Shown: positions 33,285-43,196, counted from the stretch's first letter. The stretch is 64,000 nucleotides of DNA from Oceanicola sp. D3 (GCF_006351965.1 NZ_CP040932.1:1736001-1800000); one strand, 5' to 3'. Numbers and translations are program-made. The notes: generated by a model from the letters alone, not told the origin.

Positions 33285-34127
33285 TTAGCTTGAGGGGGCG
33301 CGGGCCTTTTCGGCCTGTTTGATCCGGGTCCAGAGGGCGTCCATCTCGTCCAGCGTGGCCTCCTGCGGGGTGCGGCCTTCGGCTTCAAGCGCGTCTTCTA
33401 TGGCGTTGAAGCGGCGGGTGAACTTGGCGTTGGTGCGGCGCAGGGCGGCTTCCGGATCTATCCCCATGTGGCGGGCGAGGTTGGTGAGGACGAAGAGGAG
33501 ATCGCCCATTTCGTCTTCCATCGCGTCGGCATCGCCTTCGGCTTCGGCCAGTTCAGCGGCTTCTTCTTGCAGCTTGGCGAGCACGTCTTTCACCTCGGTC
33601 CAGTCGAAGCCGACACGGGCGGCGCGTTTTTGCAGTTTGAGGGCGCGGGTGAGGGCGGGGAGGCCGAGGGCGACACCGTCTAGAACTCGGGTCTCGCCCT
33701 TGGCGGCGCGTTCGGCGGCTTTTTGCTTTTCCCAGTCGAGGGTTTGCTGCTCGGCCGACTTATCGCGGGATTCGGTGCCGAAGATATGGGGGTGGCGGCT
33801 GACCATCTTGTCGGAGACGTTGCGGGCGATGGAGGCGAAGGTGAAGTGGCCGTCTTCCTTGCCCATCTGGGCGAAGTAGACGGCTTGCAGCAGGAGGTCG
33901 CCCAGCTCGCCTTCAAGCTCGCCCCAGGCTTGGCGCTCGATAGCGTCGGCCACCTCATGGGCCTCCTCGATGGTGTAGGGGGCGATGCTGGCGTAGGTTT
34001 GCTCGATGTCCCAGGGGCAGCCGCGGACCGGGTCGCGCAGGCAGGCCATGATGGCGAGAAGCCGCTGCATCTGGCGGGCGTCCTCTTCCTGCGTGTCGAA
34101 AATCAGCGGGTCTGTCGGGTCGGCCAT
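33285..34127 (-). CDS. mazG: nucleoside triphosphate pyrophosphohydrolase MazG
   Basis: A 280-aa protein with two MazG domains. The first has 'CPWDIEQTYASIAPYTIEEAHEVADAI' and 'ELEGELGDLLLQAVYFAQMG' (EExxE...ExxD metal site). The second has 'EEAAELAEAE' and 'DEMGDLLFVLTNLARH'. It hydrolyses house-cleaning NTPs to NMP and PPi. ATG 34127 starts 'MADPTDPLIF'; longer open frame upstream is antisense to the amidohydrolase. Confidence 0.95.
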   Translation of the reverse strand: MADPTDPLIFDTQEEDARQMQRLLAIMACLRDPVRGCPWDIEQTYASIAPYTIEEAHEVADAIERQAWGELEGELGDLLLQAVYFAQMGKEDGHFTFASIARNVSDKMVSRHPHIFGTESRDKSAEQQTLDWEKQKAAERAAKGETRVLDGVALGLPALTRALKLQKRAARVGFDWTEVKDVLAKLQEEAAELAEAEGDADAMEDEMGDLLFVLTNLARHMGIDPEAALRRTNAKFTRRFNAIEDALEAEGRTPQEATLDEMDALWTRIKQAEKARAPSS

Positions 34128-34187
34128 TGCGGGGGGGCTCCGGATGGGATTTGGTGGCAGCGTCTCAGCAGAGAGGAACCCCAGCCC

Positions 34188-35357
34188 ATGCCCATCGTCA
34201 ACCGGATCGCCGGATATTCTGAGGAGATGACCGCGTGGCGGCGGCATCTGCACATGCATCCCGAGCTTGGCTTTGATTGCCACGGCACGGCGGCTTTTGT
34301 GGCGGAGAAGCTGCGGGAGTTTGGCGTGGACGAGGTGCATGAGGGCATTGCCGAGAGCGGGCTGGTGGCGCTGATCCATGGCAAGGGTGCGAGTGCGCGG
34401 CGGGTTGGGCTGCGGGCGGATATGGATGCGCTGCCGATCGAGGAGGCCACGGGGGCGGCGCATGCCAGCACGGTGGCGGGTAAGATGCACGCCTGTGGCC
34501 ATGACGGGCATACGACGATGCTGCTGGGGGCGGCGAAATACCTTGCCGAGACGCGGAATTTTGCGGGCTCCGTGGCGCTGATCTTTCAGCCCGCCGAGGA
34601 GGGTGGCGCGGGTGGCGAAGCCATGGTGAAGGCCGGGGTCATGGATAAATTCGGGATCACCGAGGTTTACGGCATTCACAACGCGCCGGGGATGGAGGAG
34701 GGCGAGTTTTTGACCACGCCGGGCCCGATCTTGGCGGCGGTGGACAGCTGGGAGGTACAAGTGAACGGTGTGGGGGGCCATGGGGCGATGCCGCATCAGA
34801 CGCGCGACCCGATCGTGGCGGCGGTGGGGATTGTGAGCGCGGTGAACACCATCGTCAGCCGAAATCACTACGCGATGGAGGAACTCGTGGTGAGCGTGAC
34901 GCAGATCCATGCCGGGAGTGCTGACAATATCATCCCCGACTCCGCGTGGATCAACGGGACGGTGCGCACGCTTGACCCGGAGGTGCGGGCGATGGCGCGG
35001 CGGCGGCTGGCTGAGATCGTTTCGGGGCAGGCGGCGGCCTATGGGGTGGAGGCGGAGCTGATCTACCACGAGGGCTACCCGGCAACGGTGAACCGGCCCG
35101 AGAACGCGGGCTTTGCTGCCGATGTGGCCGAGGAGATTGCGGGCGCGGGCCGGGTGGAGCGCGAGGGCACGGCGGAGATGGGGGCGGAGGACTTCTCCTA
35201 CATGCTGGAGGCGCGGCCCGGGGCGTTCTTGTTCCTTGGGCAGGGGGATGGGCCATCGCTGCACCACCCGAAATATGATTTTAACGACAAGGTCGCGCCG
35301 GTGGGGGCGAGCTTTTTTGCCCGGCTGGTTGAGCGGGCGCAGCCGGTGGAGGCTTGA
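34188..35357 (+). CDS. M20D amidohydrolase (hippurate/N-acyl amino acid hydrolase family)
   Basis: A 389-aa di-metal peptidase-family protein: 'WRRHLHMHPELGFD', 'GLRADMDALPIEE', 'MHACGHDGHTTMLLGAA', 'IFQPAEEGGAGGEAMV' (general-base Glu pair) and 'HNAPG'. The metal-binding His, Asp and Cys are in place. It cleaves N-acyl or amide bonds of small substrates. Its stop directly abuts the GTG start of the ureohydrolase, so the two form an operon, hinting at a guanidine or amide degradation role. Confidence 0.92.
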   Translation: MPIVNRIAGYSEEMTAWRRHLHMHPELGFDCHGTAAFVAEKLREFGVDEVHEGIAESGLVALIHGKGASARRVGLRADMDALPIEEATGAAHASTVAGKMHACGHDGHTTMLLGAAKYLAETRNFAGSVALIFQPAEEGGAGGEAMVKAGVMDKFGITEVYGIHNAPGMEEGEFLTTPGPILAAVDSWEVQVNGVGGHGAMPHQTRDPIVAAVGIVSAVNTIVSRNHYAMEELVVSVTQIHAGSADNIIPDSAWINGTVRTLDPEVRAMARRRLAEIVSGQAAAYGVEAELIYHEGYPATVNRPENAGFAADVAEEIAGAGRVEREGTAEMGAEDFSYMLEARPGAFLFLGQGDGPSLHHPKYDFNDKVAPVGASFFARLVERAQPVEA

Positions 35358-36335
35358 GTGGCACTTGAAGACGCAAAGACACAGGTAGATCAGGCGTTTA
35401 CGCGGGAAAACCGGCGGGGCGCGAGCTTTGAGAACACCTTTGGCGGGGCGACGAGCTTTTTGCGGCGGCGCTATACCAAGGATTTGGCGGGCTATGATTT
35501 GGCCGTGACCGGGGTGCCGTTTGACCAGTCGGTGACGAACCGGACAGGCACGCGGCTGGGGCCGCGGGCGATCAGGGAGGCGAGCACGTTGCAGCCCTAT
35601 GATCCGCCCTATGGCTGGGATTTTGACCCGCTGGAGGAGTTGGCGATTGCCGATTACGGCGACATGGCCTTCGACTATGCCAAGGTTTGGGAGTTTCCCA
35701 AAGCGCTGGAGGCGCATGTGGCTGGGATCCTTGGCGCGGGCTGTGGGTGCATCACGCTGGGGGGCGATCACTCGATCACCCTGCCGATCCTGCGGGCGCA
35801 TGTGAAGAAGCACGGGCCGCTCGCCTATGTGCAGTTTGATGCCCATACCGACACATGGGTGGATGACGACCCGGAGCGGATCGACCATGGCACCTTTGCC
35901 TATAAGGCGGTGAAGGAGGGGCTGATTGATGTGGAGCGCGCGGTGCAGGTGGGCATCCGCACGGTGAACCCCGACACGATGGGGATCAAGATCATCGACG
36001 CGCCGGAGGTGCATGACATTGGCCCGCAGGCGGTGGCCGAAATGATCCGCGAGCGGGTGGGCGATGCGCCCTGTTACGTGAGCTTTGACATCGACGGGCT
36101 GGACCCGGCCTTTGCGCCGGGCACGGGCACGCCGGTGTGGGGCGGGCTCTCCAGCGCGCAGGCGGCCGCGATTTTGCGGGGCATGTCTGGTGTGAACATG
36201 GTGGGCGGGGACGTGGTGGAAGTGTCGCCGCCCTTCGATCACGCGGGCATCACGGCTGTGGCCGGGGCGCATGTGGCGATGGAGCTGATTTGCCTTTGGG
36301 GCGCAGCGCAGCGCTTCCGGCAGGCGGCGGAGTGA
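35358..36335 (+). CDS. speB: agmatinase/ureohydrolase family protein
   Basis: A 325-aa Mn-dependent ureohydrolase. All metal ligands are present: 'GGDHSIT', 'DAHTDTW', and 'SFDIDGLDPAFAPGTGTP'. Agmatinases convert agmatine to putrescine and urea, but relatives act on guanidinobutyrate or other guanidino acids. The gene starts with GTG immediately after the previous stop (TGAGTG), implying coupled translation. Substrate is not settled by sequence. Confidence 0.88.
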   Translation: MALEDAKTQVDQAFTRENRRGASFENTFGGATSFLRRRYTKDLAGYDLAVTGVPFDQSVTNRTGTRLGPRAIREASTLQPYDPPYGWDFDPLEELAIADYGDMAFDYAKVWEFPKALEAHVAGILGAGCGCITLGGDHSITLPILRAHVKKHGPLAYVQFDAHTDTWVDDDPERIDHGTFAYKAVKEGLIDVERAVQVGIRTVNPDTMGIKIIDAPEVHDIGPQAVAEMIRERVGDAPCYVSFDIDGLDPAFAPGTGTPVWGGLSSAQAAAILRGMSGVNMVGGDVVEVSPPFDHAGITAVAGAHVAMELICLWGAAQRFRQAAE

Positions 36336-36369
36336 GTTTTCCCCGCGAGAAAATGGAGAGGGTGGCGTG

Positions 36370-36789
36370 ATGTTCTGGTGGTTGGTCGCATTGGGCGCGG
36401 TGCTGATGGGCTTGGGCCTGCTGGTGCGGCTCTGGCCGATCCCGGCGGAGCGGCTGGAGGGGCACCCGGGGCCGTATGAGCCGGGGTGGCACCAGATGGA
36501 GGGAGGCGTGAAGCTGGTGCTGCCGGCTGCGCCCAAGGATGCGGAGGCGCGGCTTAAGAAGGTGGCGCTGGAGGATTCGCGCACGGTCTCGCCGGCGCCG
36601 GGGGCCTATGTGACGCGCTCTGCGGTGTGGCAATTTCCCGATGTCACGCGGGTGTGGCGCGACGAAGCAGGGGCGCTGCATATCCATGCCCATCTGGTGA
36701 TCGGCAAGGGCGACCTTGGCGTTAACCGGAAGCGGCTGGAGCGCTGGCTGGCGGAAGCGGGGATTGAAGCGGGCGCAGGGACGAGCTGA
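36370..36789 (+). CDS. DUF1499 family membrane-anchored protein
   Basis: A 139-aa protein starting at ATG 36370 (a GTG lies one codon earlier). One N-terminal hydrophobic segment (about 3-21) precedes a soluble domain with 'DAEARLKKVALEDSRT' and 'VTRSAVWQFPDVTRVW', which fits DUF1499. Its last 68 bp overlap the convergent small secreted-protein gene. Function unknown. Confidence 0.72.
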   Translation: MFWWLVALGAVLMGLGLLVRLWPIPAERLEGHPGPYEPGWHQMEGGVKLVLPAAPKDAEARLKKVALEDSRTVSPAPGAYVTRSAVWQFPDVTRVWRDEAGALHIHAHLVIGKGDLGVNRKRLERWLAEAGIEAGAGTS

Positions 36790-37009
36790 GGCAGTTGGGC
36801 CGGACTTCGCGCCACATGGGCACGTTGAGCGACATCTGGCATTGCGCGGTGAAGCTGCGGCCACCGACGGTGAGGCAGATGTTTTCGCCCAGCTCGACGC
36901 GGCTTCCGTGGCTGTCGGTGCAGTAGCAATCCACCGTCTTGCCGCCAAGCGTGCCTTCAGCCGAGGCTGGCGCGGCGGCGAGCAGGGCAAGGACGAGAAG
37001 CTGTTTCAT
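36722..37009 (-). CDS. small secreted cysteine-containing protein
   Basis: A 95-aa protein with a clear signal peptide ('MKQLLVLALLAAAPASA'), then 'KTVDCYCTDSHGSRVELG', 'ENICLTVGGRSF', 'AQCQMSLNVPMWREV'. The regularly spaced cysteines suggest disulfides in the periplasm. No named family recognised, but the pattern looks conserved rather than accidental. Its 3' end overlaps the DUF1499 gene tail to tail. GGGG precedes ATG 37009. It diverges from prfA. Confidence 0.75.
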   Translation of the reverse strand: MKQLLVLALLAAAPASAEGTLGGKTVDCYCTDSHGSRVELGENICLTVGGRSFTAQCQMSLNVPMWREVRPNCLSSSLRPLQSPLPPASAPAASG

Positions 37010-37070
37010 CCCCGCATGGTAGCACGGGTGCGGCCTTGACCAAAGGCTGTTGATGGGGGAGAGGGGGCGC

Positions 37071-38126
37071 ATGGTTTCGGATGAGAGATTGGCGGAGATC
37101 ACCGCGCGGTTCGAGTATATCGAGGCGCGGATGAACGCGGGCGTGAGCGGCGAGGAGATTGCGCGGCTGGGGCGGGAGTATGCCGAGCTGAAGCCGGTGG
37201 TGGAGCAGATTGGCGCGTGGCGGCAGGTGCGGGCCGATCTGGAGGAGGCCGAGGCGATGCTGGCCGATCCGGAGATGGCGGAGCTGGCGGAGGAGGAGCT
37301 ACCGGCGCTGCGCGCACGCCTGCCGGAGATCGAGGAGGCGTTGCAGCTGGCCCTGCTGCCGCGTGACGCCGCCGATGCGCGCCCTGCGATGATCGAGATT
37401 AGGCCCGGCACCGGCGGCGATGAGGCCGCGCTTTTTGCCGGAGATCTGCTGCGGATGTATCAGCGCTATTCGGAGGCGCAGGGCTGGAGCTTTGAGGTGC
37501 TGGAGTTTGCCGAGACCGAGTTGGGCGGGGTCAAGGAAGCTGTGGTGCATGTGAAGGGTGAGGGGGTTTTTGCCCGGCTGAAGTTTGAAAGCGGCGTGCA
37601 CCGGGTGCAGCGGGTGCCGGAGACCGAGAGCGGCGGGCGGATACACACCAGCGCGGCCACGGTTGCGGTGCTGCCGGAGGCCGAGGAGGTGGATATCGAC
37701 ATCCCTGCTGGCGACATACGGATCGACACGATGCGGGCCAGCGGTGCGGGCGGGCAGCATGTGAACACCACCGATTCGGCCGTGCGGATCACCCATTTGC
37801 CAACCGGCGTGGTAGTGGTGAGCAGCGAAAAGAGCCAGCACCGCAACCGCGAGATCGCCATGCAGGTGCTGCGCACGCGGCTCTACGACCTGGAGCGGCA
37901 GCGGGTGGACAGCGAGCGCAGCGCCGACCGCAAGAGTCAGGTGGGATCGGGCGACCGAAGCGAGCGGATTCGGACCTATAACTTTCCGCAGGGGCGGCTG
38001 ACCGACCATCGCATCAACCTGACCCTCTACAGCCTTGATCGGGTGATGCAGGGGGAGCTGGGCGAGGTGATCGAGGCGCTCATTGCCGACGATCAGGCCC
38101 GCAAGCTGGCGGAGATGGACGGGTGA
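37071..38126 (+). CDS. prfA: peptide chain release factor 1
   Basis: Reads UAA/UAG stop codons and triggers peptide release. The protein is 351 aa, with the codon-recognition region and the G227-G228-Q229 motif in '[20 protein letters not shown]', then '[17 protein letters not shown]' and '[17 protein letters not shown]'. ATG 37071 is preceded by GAGAGGGG. It overlaps prmC, which methylates this GGQ glutamine. Confidence 0.97.
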   Translation: MVSDERLAEITARFEYIEARMNAGVSGEEIARLGREYAELKPVVEQIGAWRQVRADLEEAEAMLADPEMAELAEEELPALRARLPEIEEALQLALLPRDAADARPAMIEIRPGTGGDEAALFAGDLLRMYQRYSEAQGWSFEVLEFAETELGGVKEAVVHVKGEGVFARLKFESGVHRVQRVPETESGGRIHTSAATVAVLPEAEEVDIDIPAGDIRIDTMRASGAGGQHVNTTDSAVRITHLPTGVVVVSSEKSQHRNREIAMQVLRTRLYDLERQRVDSERSADRKSQVGSGDRSERIRTYNFPQGRLTDHRINLTLYSLDRVMQGELGEVIEALIADDQARKLAEMDG

Positions 38127-38971
38127 TCACGCCTGCCGAGGCGATCGCGCTGATTGGCGCGCGGCTGCGCGAAGGCGGAATCAACGACAGCCGGGAGGCG
38201 TGGATTATCCTTGAGGTGGCCTCGGGCGAGCCGCGGACCCGGTTTGTGACCGATCCGGACAGGGCGTTGGAGGCGGGGGTGATCGGGCGCGCGATTGAGC
38301 TGGCGGAGCGCAGGGCGGCGGGTAGCCCGATGAGCCATATTCGCGGGTGGCGCGACTTCTGGAAGGCGCGCTTTATCGTGACGCCTGATGTGCTGGACCC
38401 GCGCCCGGAGACGGAAGTTCTGGTGGCTGCCGCGCTGGAAGAGGCCTTTGCCGATGTGTTGGACCTTGGATCAGGGTCGGGCTGTATCCTATTGTCTTTG
38501 CTGGCAGAACGCACGCAGGCGCGGGGCGTGGGGCTGGAGCTTTCGCCCGCGGCGATCAAGGTGGCGCAACGCAATGCCGAGGCTCTGGGGCTCGCCGGGC
38601 GGGCGGGCTTTGTGGAGAGTGATTGGTTTACGCGGCTGCGCGGGCGGTATGACCTGATCGTGTCGAATCCGCCCTATATCGCCGAGGCGGAGATGGCCGG
38701 GCTTGCGCGCGAGTTGGCCCATGAGCCGCAGGGCGCGCTGAACGACGGGGGCGATGGGCTGAGTGCCTATCGTGCGATTGCTGCCGGGCTGGGCGACCAT
38801 CTGGCGCCCGGTGGGCGGGTGCTGCTGGAGATTGGGCCGACGCAGGGCGCGGCGGTTTCGGAGATGCTGGCGGGGGCGGGGCTGACCGGCATTGAGGTTT
38901 TGCCGGATCTCGACGGGCGCGACCGGGTGGTGCGCGCACGGGCCGCAGACGCACGGGCCGACGAGGGCTGA
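38123..38971 (+). CDS. prmC: release factor glutamine methyltransferase
   Basis: A 282-aa SAM-dependent methyltransferase with '[16 protein letters not shown]' (SAM site) and the amide-methylating 'SNPPYI' motif (about residue 183). It modifies the GGQ glutamine of release factors. The GTG start overlaps the prfA stop by 4 bp (GTGA). 'PETEVLV' is the typical PrmC specificity segment. Confidence 0.95.
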   Translation: MITPAEAIALIGARLREGGINDSREAWIILEVASGEPRTRFVTDPDRALEAGVIGRAIELAERRAAGSPMSHIRGWRDFWKARFIVTPDVLDPRPETEVLVAAALEEAFADVLDLGSGSGCILLSLLAERTQARGVGLELSPAAIKVAQRNAEALGLAGRAGFVESDWFTRLRGRYDLIVSNPPYIAEAEMAGLARELAHEPQGALNDGGDGLSAYRAIAAGLGDHLAPGGRVLLEIGPTQGAAVSEMLAGAGLTGIEVLPDLDGRDRVVRARAADARADEG

Positions 38972-39040
38972 CTCGGCGCGGTTTTGCCTGTTTTGTGGCC
39001 GGGAGAGGGCCAAACGTGACGCATTGGGGTGATTTTTCGC

Positions 39041-39068
39041 TTGTCATGGGCCGATTTGCCCATATAAC
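39041..39068 (+). promoter_or_regulatory. promoter upstream of the DUF4167 gene
   Basis: TTGTCA (39041-39046), a 16-bp spacer, TATAAC (39063-39068). It gives a leader of about 120 nt ahead of the start at 39198. Confidence 0.65.
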
Positions 39069-39197
39069 CAATGTGCAGAGGCGCCGTGCTTGGGCGCACG
39101 CCCTCTCGCTGTCACCCAATCGCCGACCCTACATTTTCAAGACCGCTAACCAGCGGCCGGGTCAGGCAAAAACCGCAACAAGGCGGACCGTTAATAC

Positions 39198-39851
39198 ATG
39201 AGATCTTCCAAGTCACGTTCGCGTTCCAAGGGGAACCGCTCGCGCTCGATGGGCAATATCGTCAACCGGGTTTTCGACAGCTCGGGGCCTGAGGGCAAGG
39301 TGCGCGGCACGCCGCAGCAGATTATCGACAAGTACCAGCAGCTTTTCCGCGATGCGCAGCTCGGCAATGACCGTGTGGCCGCCGAGAACTTTCAGCAGCA
39401 TGCCGAGCATTATATTCGGATGTTGGGCGAGGCGCAGCGCGAGCAGGAAGCGCGGCAGCAGCAGCACAACAACAATAACAACCAGAACAACAACAACCAG
39501 AACAACAACCAGCAGCAGGGCGGCGGCAATGGCCAGCAGGACCGGCAGCAGGGCGAAGATGGTGGCAAGCAGGGCGGTGATGACCGCGGCAATGCCAATC
39601 AGAACGAGCCGCAGAACGACCGTCAGAATGAGCGCCCGAAAGACCGCGGCAATGACCGTCAGGCTGGCTCCGGCTCTTCGGATGTGATGGATGTTTTGGA
39701 CAGCGAAGCCAGCAGCGACAGCGGTTTGGTGGAAACGCCGGAAAGCAAGCCGCAGAAGCCGCGCCGCAAGCGCACCCGCAAGCCTGCCGCGACAGACACC
39801 GGCAGCGGTGACGAGGGTGGCAAGGCCCCGGAGACCAAGGCCGCCGAGTAA
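39198..39851 (+). CDS. DUF4167 protein with Asn/Gln-rich low-complexity region
   Basis: A 217-aa protein. The N-terminal domain ('RSMGNIVNRVFDSSGPEGKVRGTPQQIIDKYQQLFRDAQ' spans about 17-56; conserved blocks 'RVFDSSGP' and 'VRGTPQQI') is the DUF4167 domain found after prmC in alphaproteobacteria. Residues about 90-160 are an N/Q/G/D-rich disordered tract, and the C terminus is Lys/Arg/Pro-rich ('KPQKPRRKRTRKP'). The basic ends suggest RNA or DNA binding, and the tract suggests condensate behaviour (inference). Confidence 0.88.
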   Translation: MRSSKSRSRSKGNRSRSMGNIVNRVFDSSGPEGKVRGTPQQIIDKYQQLFRDAQLGNDRVAAENFQQHAEHYIRMLGEAQREQEARQQQHNNNNNQNNNNQNNNQQQGGGNGQQDRQQGEDGGKQGGDDRGNANQNEPQNDRQNERPKDRGNDRQAGSGSSDVMDVLDSEASSDSGLVETPESKPQKPRRKRTRKPAATDTGSGDEGGKAPETKAAE

Positions 39852-39874
39852 GGGCTTTTGCTGGAACGGATGTA

Positions 39875-39906
39875 AAAACGCGCTCTTCGGGGCGCGTTTT
39901 GCGTTT
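39875..39906. terminator. bidirectional terminator between DUF4167 and rsmA
   Basis: AAAACGCGC (39875-39883) pairs with GCGCGTTTT (39892-39900) around an 8-nt loop. A T run follows on the plus strand and, by symmetry, on the minus strand. It serves both convergent genes. Confidence 0.88.
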
Positions 39907-39919
39907 TGGGGGGCTGCCG

Positions 39920-40756
39920 TTAGCTCAGGGCGCGGGCGAGGGCGGCGAAACCGCTGATCGGGACGGTTTCTGCGCGGTCGGTGGGCTTGATGCCTGCCTC
40001 TTCGAGCTTGGCCTCGATCTGCGGGTGCATTCCCTTGAGCGCGGCGCGCAGCATCTTGCGGCGCTGGTTGAAGGCCTTGGCCACCACGCGTTCCATCATC
40101 ACCGGATCGGCGGGGAAGGCGGGCGCGGGGCGGGGTGTGAGGTGGACCACGGCGGAGGAGACCTTTGGCGGTGGCGTGAAGGCCTCGGGCGGCAGCGACA
40201 GGGCGATGCGGGCCTCGGCCTTCCATTGAGCCAGCACGGCGAGGCGGCCATAGGCCTTGCCGCCGGGCTGGGCAACGATGCGCTCGGCCACCTCACGCTG
40301 GAACATCAGCGTGAGGCTTTGCCAGTAGGGCGGCCATTGCGGCGGTGTCAGCCACCTAATCAGCAGTTCGGTGCCGACGTTGTAGGGCAGGTTGGCGACC
40401 ACGTGGATGGGGCCGGTCAGGTGGGCGGTGGCGTCGATTTCGAGCGCGTCGCCTTCCAGTACGGTGAGTTTGCCCGGGTAGGCCTCGGCGATTTCGGCCA
40501 GCGCGGGGAGGCAGCGGGCGTCTTTTTCGATGGCCAGCACGCGGCGGGCGCCGTTGGCCAGCAGGCCGCGTGTGAGGCCGCCGGGGCCGGGGCCGACCTC
40601 CAGCACATCGGCGCCCGAGAGGTCACCGGGGATGCGGGCGATGCGGGAGGTGAGGTTGAGGTCGAGCAGGAAATTCTGGCCGAGCGACTTTTTGGCCGCG
40701 AGCCCGTGGGTCGCGATCACATCACGCAGGGGAGGGAGGCCGTCAATCTGGGCCAT
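39920..40756 (-). CDS. rsmA: 16S rRNA (adenine1518/1519-N6) dimethyltransferase
   Basis: Dimethylates two adjacent adenines near the 3' end of 16S rRNA. The protein is 278 aa: '[14 protein letters not shown]', SAM motif '[16 protein letters not shown]', '[18 protein letters not shown]' and '[14 protein letters not shown]'. The start overlaps the pdxA end by 14 bp, last gene of the lpt-surA-pdxA operon. Confidence 0.96.
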   Translation of the reverse strand: MAQIDGLPPLRDVIATHGLAAKKSLGQNFLLDLNLTSRIARIPGDLSGADVLEVGPGPGGLTRGLLANGARRVLAIEKDARCLPALAEIAEAYPGKLTVLEGDALEIDATAHLTGPIHVVANLPYNVGTELLIRWLTPPQWPPYWQSLTLMFQREVAERIVAQPGGKAYGRLAVLAQWKAEARIALSLPPEAFTPPPKVSSAVVHLTPRPAPAFPADPVMMERVVAKAFNQRRKMLRAALKGMHPQIEAKLEEAGIKPTDRAETVPISGFAALARALS

Positions 40757-41756
40757 GTGCGCCTCGGGCGATGGCCATGTCGCGCGCCATTTCGAGCGCG
40801 GCGCAGAGGGAGGCGGGCGTGGCGATGCCTTGGCCGGCGATATCGTAGGCGGTGCCGTGATCGGGGGAGGTGCGGGTGAAGGGCAGGCCGAAGGTGACGT
40901 TGACGGCGCTGTCAAAGGCCAGCGTCTTGGCCGGGATCAGGGCCTGATCGTGATACATGCACACTGCCGCGTCATAGCGGGCGCGGGCGGCGGCGTGAAA
41001 CATGGTGTCGGCGGGCAGGGGGCCGGTAAGGGCGAGGCCCTCGGCGCGGAGATCGTCGAGCGTGGCGGTGATCCAGCGCAGCTCTTCGGTGCCGATCTTG
41101 CCGCCTTCACCCGCGTGCGGGTTGAGGCCAGCCACGGCGATGCGGGGCGCGGAGAGGCCGAAATCGCGGGTCAGACCGGCGGCGGTGATGCGGATGGTTT
41201 CGCTGAGCAGCTCGGGGGTTAGCGCGGTGGGCACCTGCGCCAGCGGAATGTGGATGGTGGCGGGCACCACGCGCAGCGCGGGCGAGGCCAGCATCATCAC
41301 CGGGGTCGGCCCGCCGCCTGCGAGATGGGCCAGAAACTCGGTATGGCCGGGAAAGGCGAAGGCGGCCCCCTCGATCAGTGCCAGCTTGGAGATCGGGCAG
41401 GTGGTGAGGGCGGCGGCGGCCCCGGAGCGCACTTCGGCCACGGCTCGCTCGATGGCGGCGATGGTGCCGGGGGCATCTGCCGGATCAGGCTGGCCGGGCT
41501 GGCTCTCACCGGCGAAGTCGATTTCGATCAGTGGCAGGGCGTCTGCGGCCACGCTGGCGGCTTCGGCGGCGCTGGTGACGGGCGCAACGGGCAGATGGGC
41601 CGGCAGGTGGCGACGGCTGCCGATATAGGCGAAGGGCAGGCGTGCGCGATAGCGTTGCCAGGCCTTTACCGCGATTTCGGGGCCGATGCCTGCCGGGTCG
41701 CCGCAGGACAGTGCGATGGGGCGCGGGGCGCCCTCAGGGATAGGTGATGATGGCAT
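40743..41756 (-). CDS. pdxA: 4-hydroxythreonine-4-phosphate dehydrogenase
   Basis: Acts in pyridoxal 5'-phosphate biosynthesis. The protein is 337 aa with '[18 protein letters not shown]', '[11 protein letters not shown]', '[16 protein letters not shown]', '[15 protein letters not shown]' and '[15 protein letters not shown]'. These include the conserved metal-binding histidines. It overlaps surA upstream and rsmA downstream by about 20 and 14 bp. Confidence 0.96.
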   Translation of the reverse strand: MPSSPIPEGAPRPIALSCGDPAGIGPEIAVKAWQRYRARLPFAYIGSRRHLPAHLPVAPVTSAAEAASVAADALPLIEIDFAGESQPGQPDPADAPGTIAAIERAVAEVRSGAAAALTTCPISKLALIEGAAFAFPGHTEFLAHLAGGGPTPVMMLASPALRVVPATIHIPLAQVPTALTPELLSETIRITAAGLTRDFGLSAPRIAVAGLNPHAGEGGKIGTEELRWITATLDDLRAEGLALTGPLPADTMFHAAARARYDAAVCMYHDQALIPAKTLAFDSAVNVTFGLPFTRTSPDHGTAYDIAGQGIATPASLCAALEMARDMAIARGAHGPD

Positions 41757-43101
41757 TGGCCTTCAGCTCGGCGAGGTAGCCTGCGGCGTAGCCCGCAACG
41801 ATCTGGTTGACCAGCCGTTCGCGCACCGCACGGCGATTGACCTCGGACACGCCGGGCACGGTGCCTTCAGGCTCGCTGGCCTCGGCCGTGGCCGCATCGG
41901 GGGCGGGCTCGACCGGGGCGGCGACGTTGCCGGTGCGCAGGGTGGGCGTGGGGCTGTCATCTTCAAGCGTGGCCGCGCTGCGGGCGCAGAGCATGAGGAA
42001 AACCAGCGCATTGCCGGAGGTCAGCGCGGTGGAGCTTTCGCCCGCGTCGAGCTTGGCCAGCTCCAGTGCGATGTCACGGGGCACATCATCGGCGGCGCGG
42101 GTTTCACGGGTGAGGCGCTGGGGCGGGAGGCCCTTGGCCACGGCGTAGAGATCATCGCAGGTGTCGACGCGGGCGCGAATCCGGGCGGCCTCTGTCAGGG
42201 TTTCTTCGGTGCGGCCACCGGGGATGAGGAAGCGGGCATATTCCAGCGCTGTCGTCTCATCGCCCGGTTCGTCGGTGTCGATCAGGCGGCGCAGCTGGAA
42301 GATGGCGATGGCGTTGGGGATTGGAAACGGATCTGTGGTTTCGCCCGGTGCCAACGTGAGGAAGGCCTGCGCGATGGGCCCGGGCAGGTTGCCGATGGGC
42401 ACCGGCTCGGGGATGCGGCCGCCGCGTGCGCGGGAGGGGGAGGCCGAGAAGCGCCGTGCGGAGGAGGAGAAGGCCGCCTCGGACATGGAGGTGCCGCCAA
42501 GCTCGGCAGCGCGGCGCTCGGCCTGCGCCGCCGCCGCGGGGGTGTTGGCGGGCAGGATGATTTCGGCGAAGTCCACCTTCACACCACCGCCGCGGCGGGA
42601 GGTTGTGGAGATGGCGCGCTGGATATCGCTTTCGGTGACTTGGGCCTGCGCCCGTTGGGCAAAGCGCTGTGCCACGACCTGACGCCAGAGCAGGCCGGCG
42701 GCGGCGAAATCGCGGAAACTCTCACGGGCCACGCCAGCGCCGGCGAGAGCCTGCAGGAACTCTTCGCGGGTGAGGTTGGCGCGGCTGGCAAATTCGGCCT
42801 CGCCCTCGATGATTTCTTCCTCGCTCAGGGCAAGATCCATTTCTTCGGCGGCGATGAAGCGCAGGCGGTCTTCGATGAGGGCTTCGATGGCCTGCTCTTC
42901 GAGGTCTCCGGCGGTGCGGAAGAGCTTGAGCATGATCATCCGTTGCTGGACTTCGAAGTTGGTCACCGCCTTGCCGTTGATCGTGACCACCGGTTTGAAC
43001 AGCTCGGTCGTGGCGACCTGTGCGGTGGCGGGGAGGCCGATAAGCACCAGCAGAGCGGCCAGAGCGGACCGCAACAGGAGGGTGAAACGCGAAGTGATCA
43101 T
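41734..43101 (-). CDS. surA: periplasmic chaperone/peptidyl-prolyl isomerase SurA
   Basis: A 455-aa exported protein with a signal peptide ('ALAALLVLIGLPATAQ'). The SurA N-terminal domain is visible ('VVTINGKAVTNFEVQQRM', 'EALIEDRL'), with a parvulin-like domain in the middle that has alphaproteobacterial divergence ('GDLEEQ...', 'GGRIPEPVPIGNLPGPI'). It assists outer-membrane protein folding, and is co-transcribed with lptD, one of its clients. ATG 43101 is preferred over ATG 43113. Confidence 0.88.
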   Translation of the reverse strand: MITSRFTLLLRSALAALLVLIGLPATAQVATTELFKPVVTINGKAVTNFEVQQRMIMLKLFRTAGDLEEQAIEALIEDRLRFIAAEEMDLALSEEEIIEGEAEFASRANLTREEFLQALAGAGVARESFRDFAAAGLLWRQVVAQRFAQRAQAQVTESDIQRAISTTSRRGGGVKVDFAEIILPANTPAAAAQAERRAAELGGTSMSEAAFSSSARRFSASPSRARGGRIPEPVPIGNLPGPIAQAFLTLAPGETTDPFPIPNAIAIFQLRRLIDTDEPGDETTALEYARFLIPGGRTEETLTEAARIRARVDTCDDLYAVAKGLPPQRLTRETRAADDVPRDIALELAKLDAGESSTALTSGNALVFLMLCARSAATLEDDSPTPTLRTGNVAAPVEPAPDAATAEASEPEGTVPGVSEVNRRAVRERLVNQIVAGYAAGYLAELKANAIITYP

Positions 43102-43196
43102 GGGTGCCTGCAAGCTGTTCTGGTCATTGTTGGTGACTTATCGCAAAGGCGCGGGGGTTTGTCATCCCCGGTTGCGCGGGCGTGAAGGGGCCGGGC

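Noticed and set aside
34128-36584. Long minus-strand open frame continuing upstream from mazG across the amidohydrolase and ureohydrolase genes
   Set aside because: Only its last 280 codons match MazG; the rest is antisense to two well-supported plus-strand genes.
39469-39530. AAC/CAG repeats as a CRISPR-like or microsatellite array
   Set aside because: They are in-frame codons of the Asn/Gln-rich tract of the DUF4167 protein; no spacer-repeat pattern exists.
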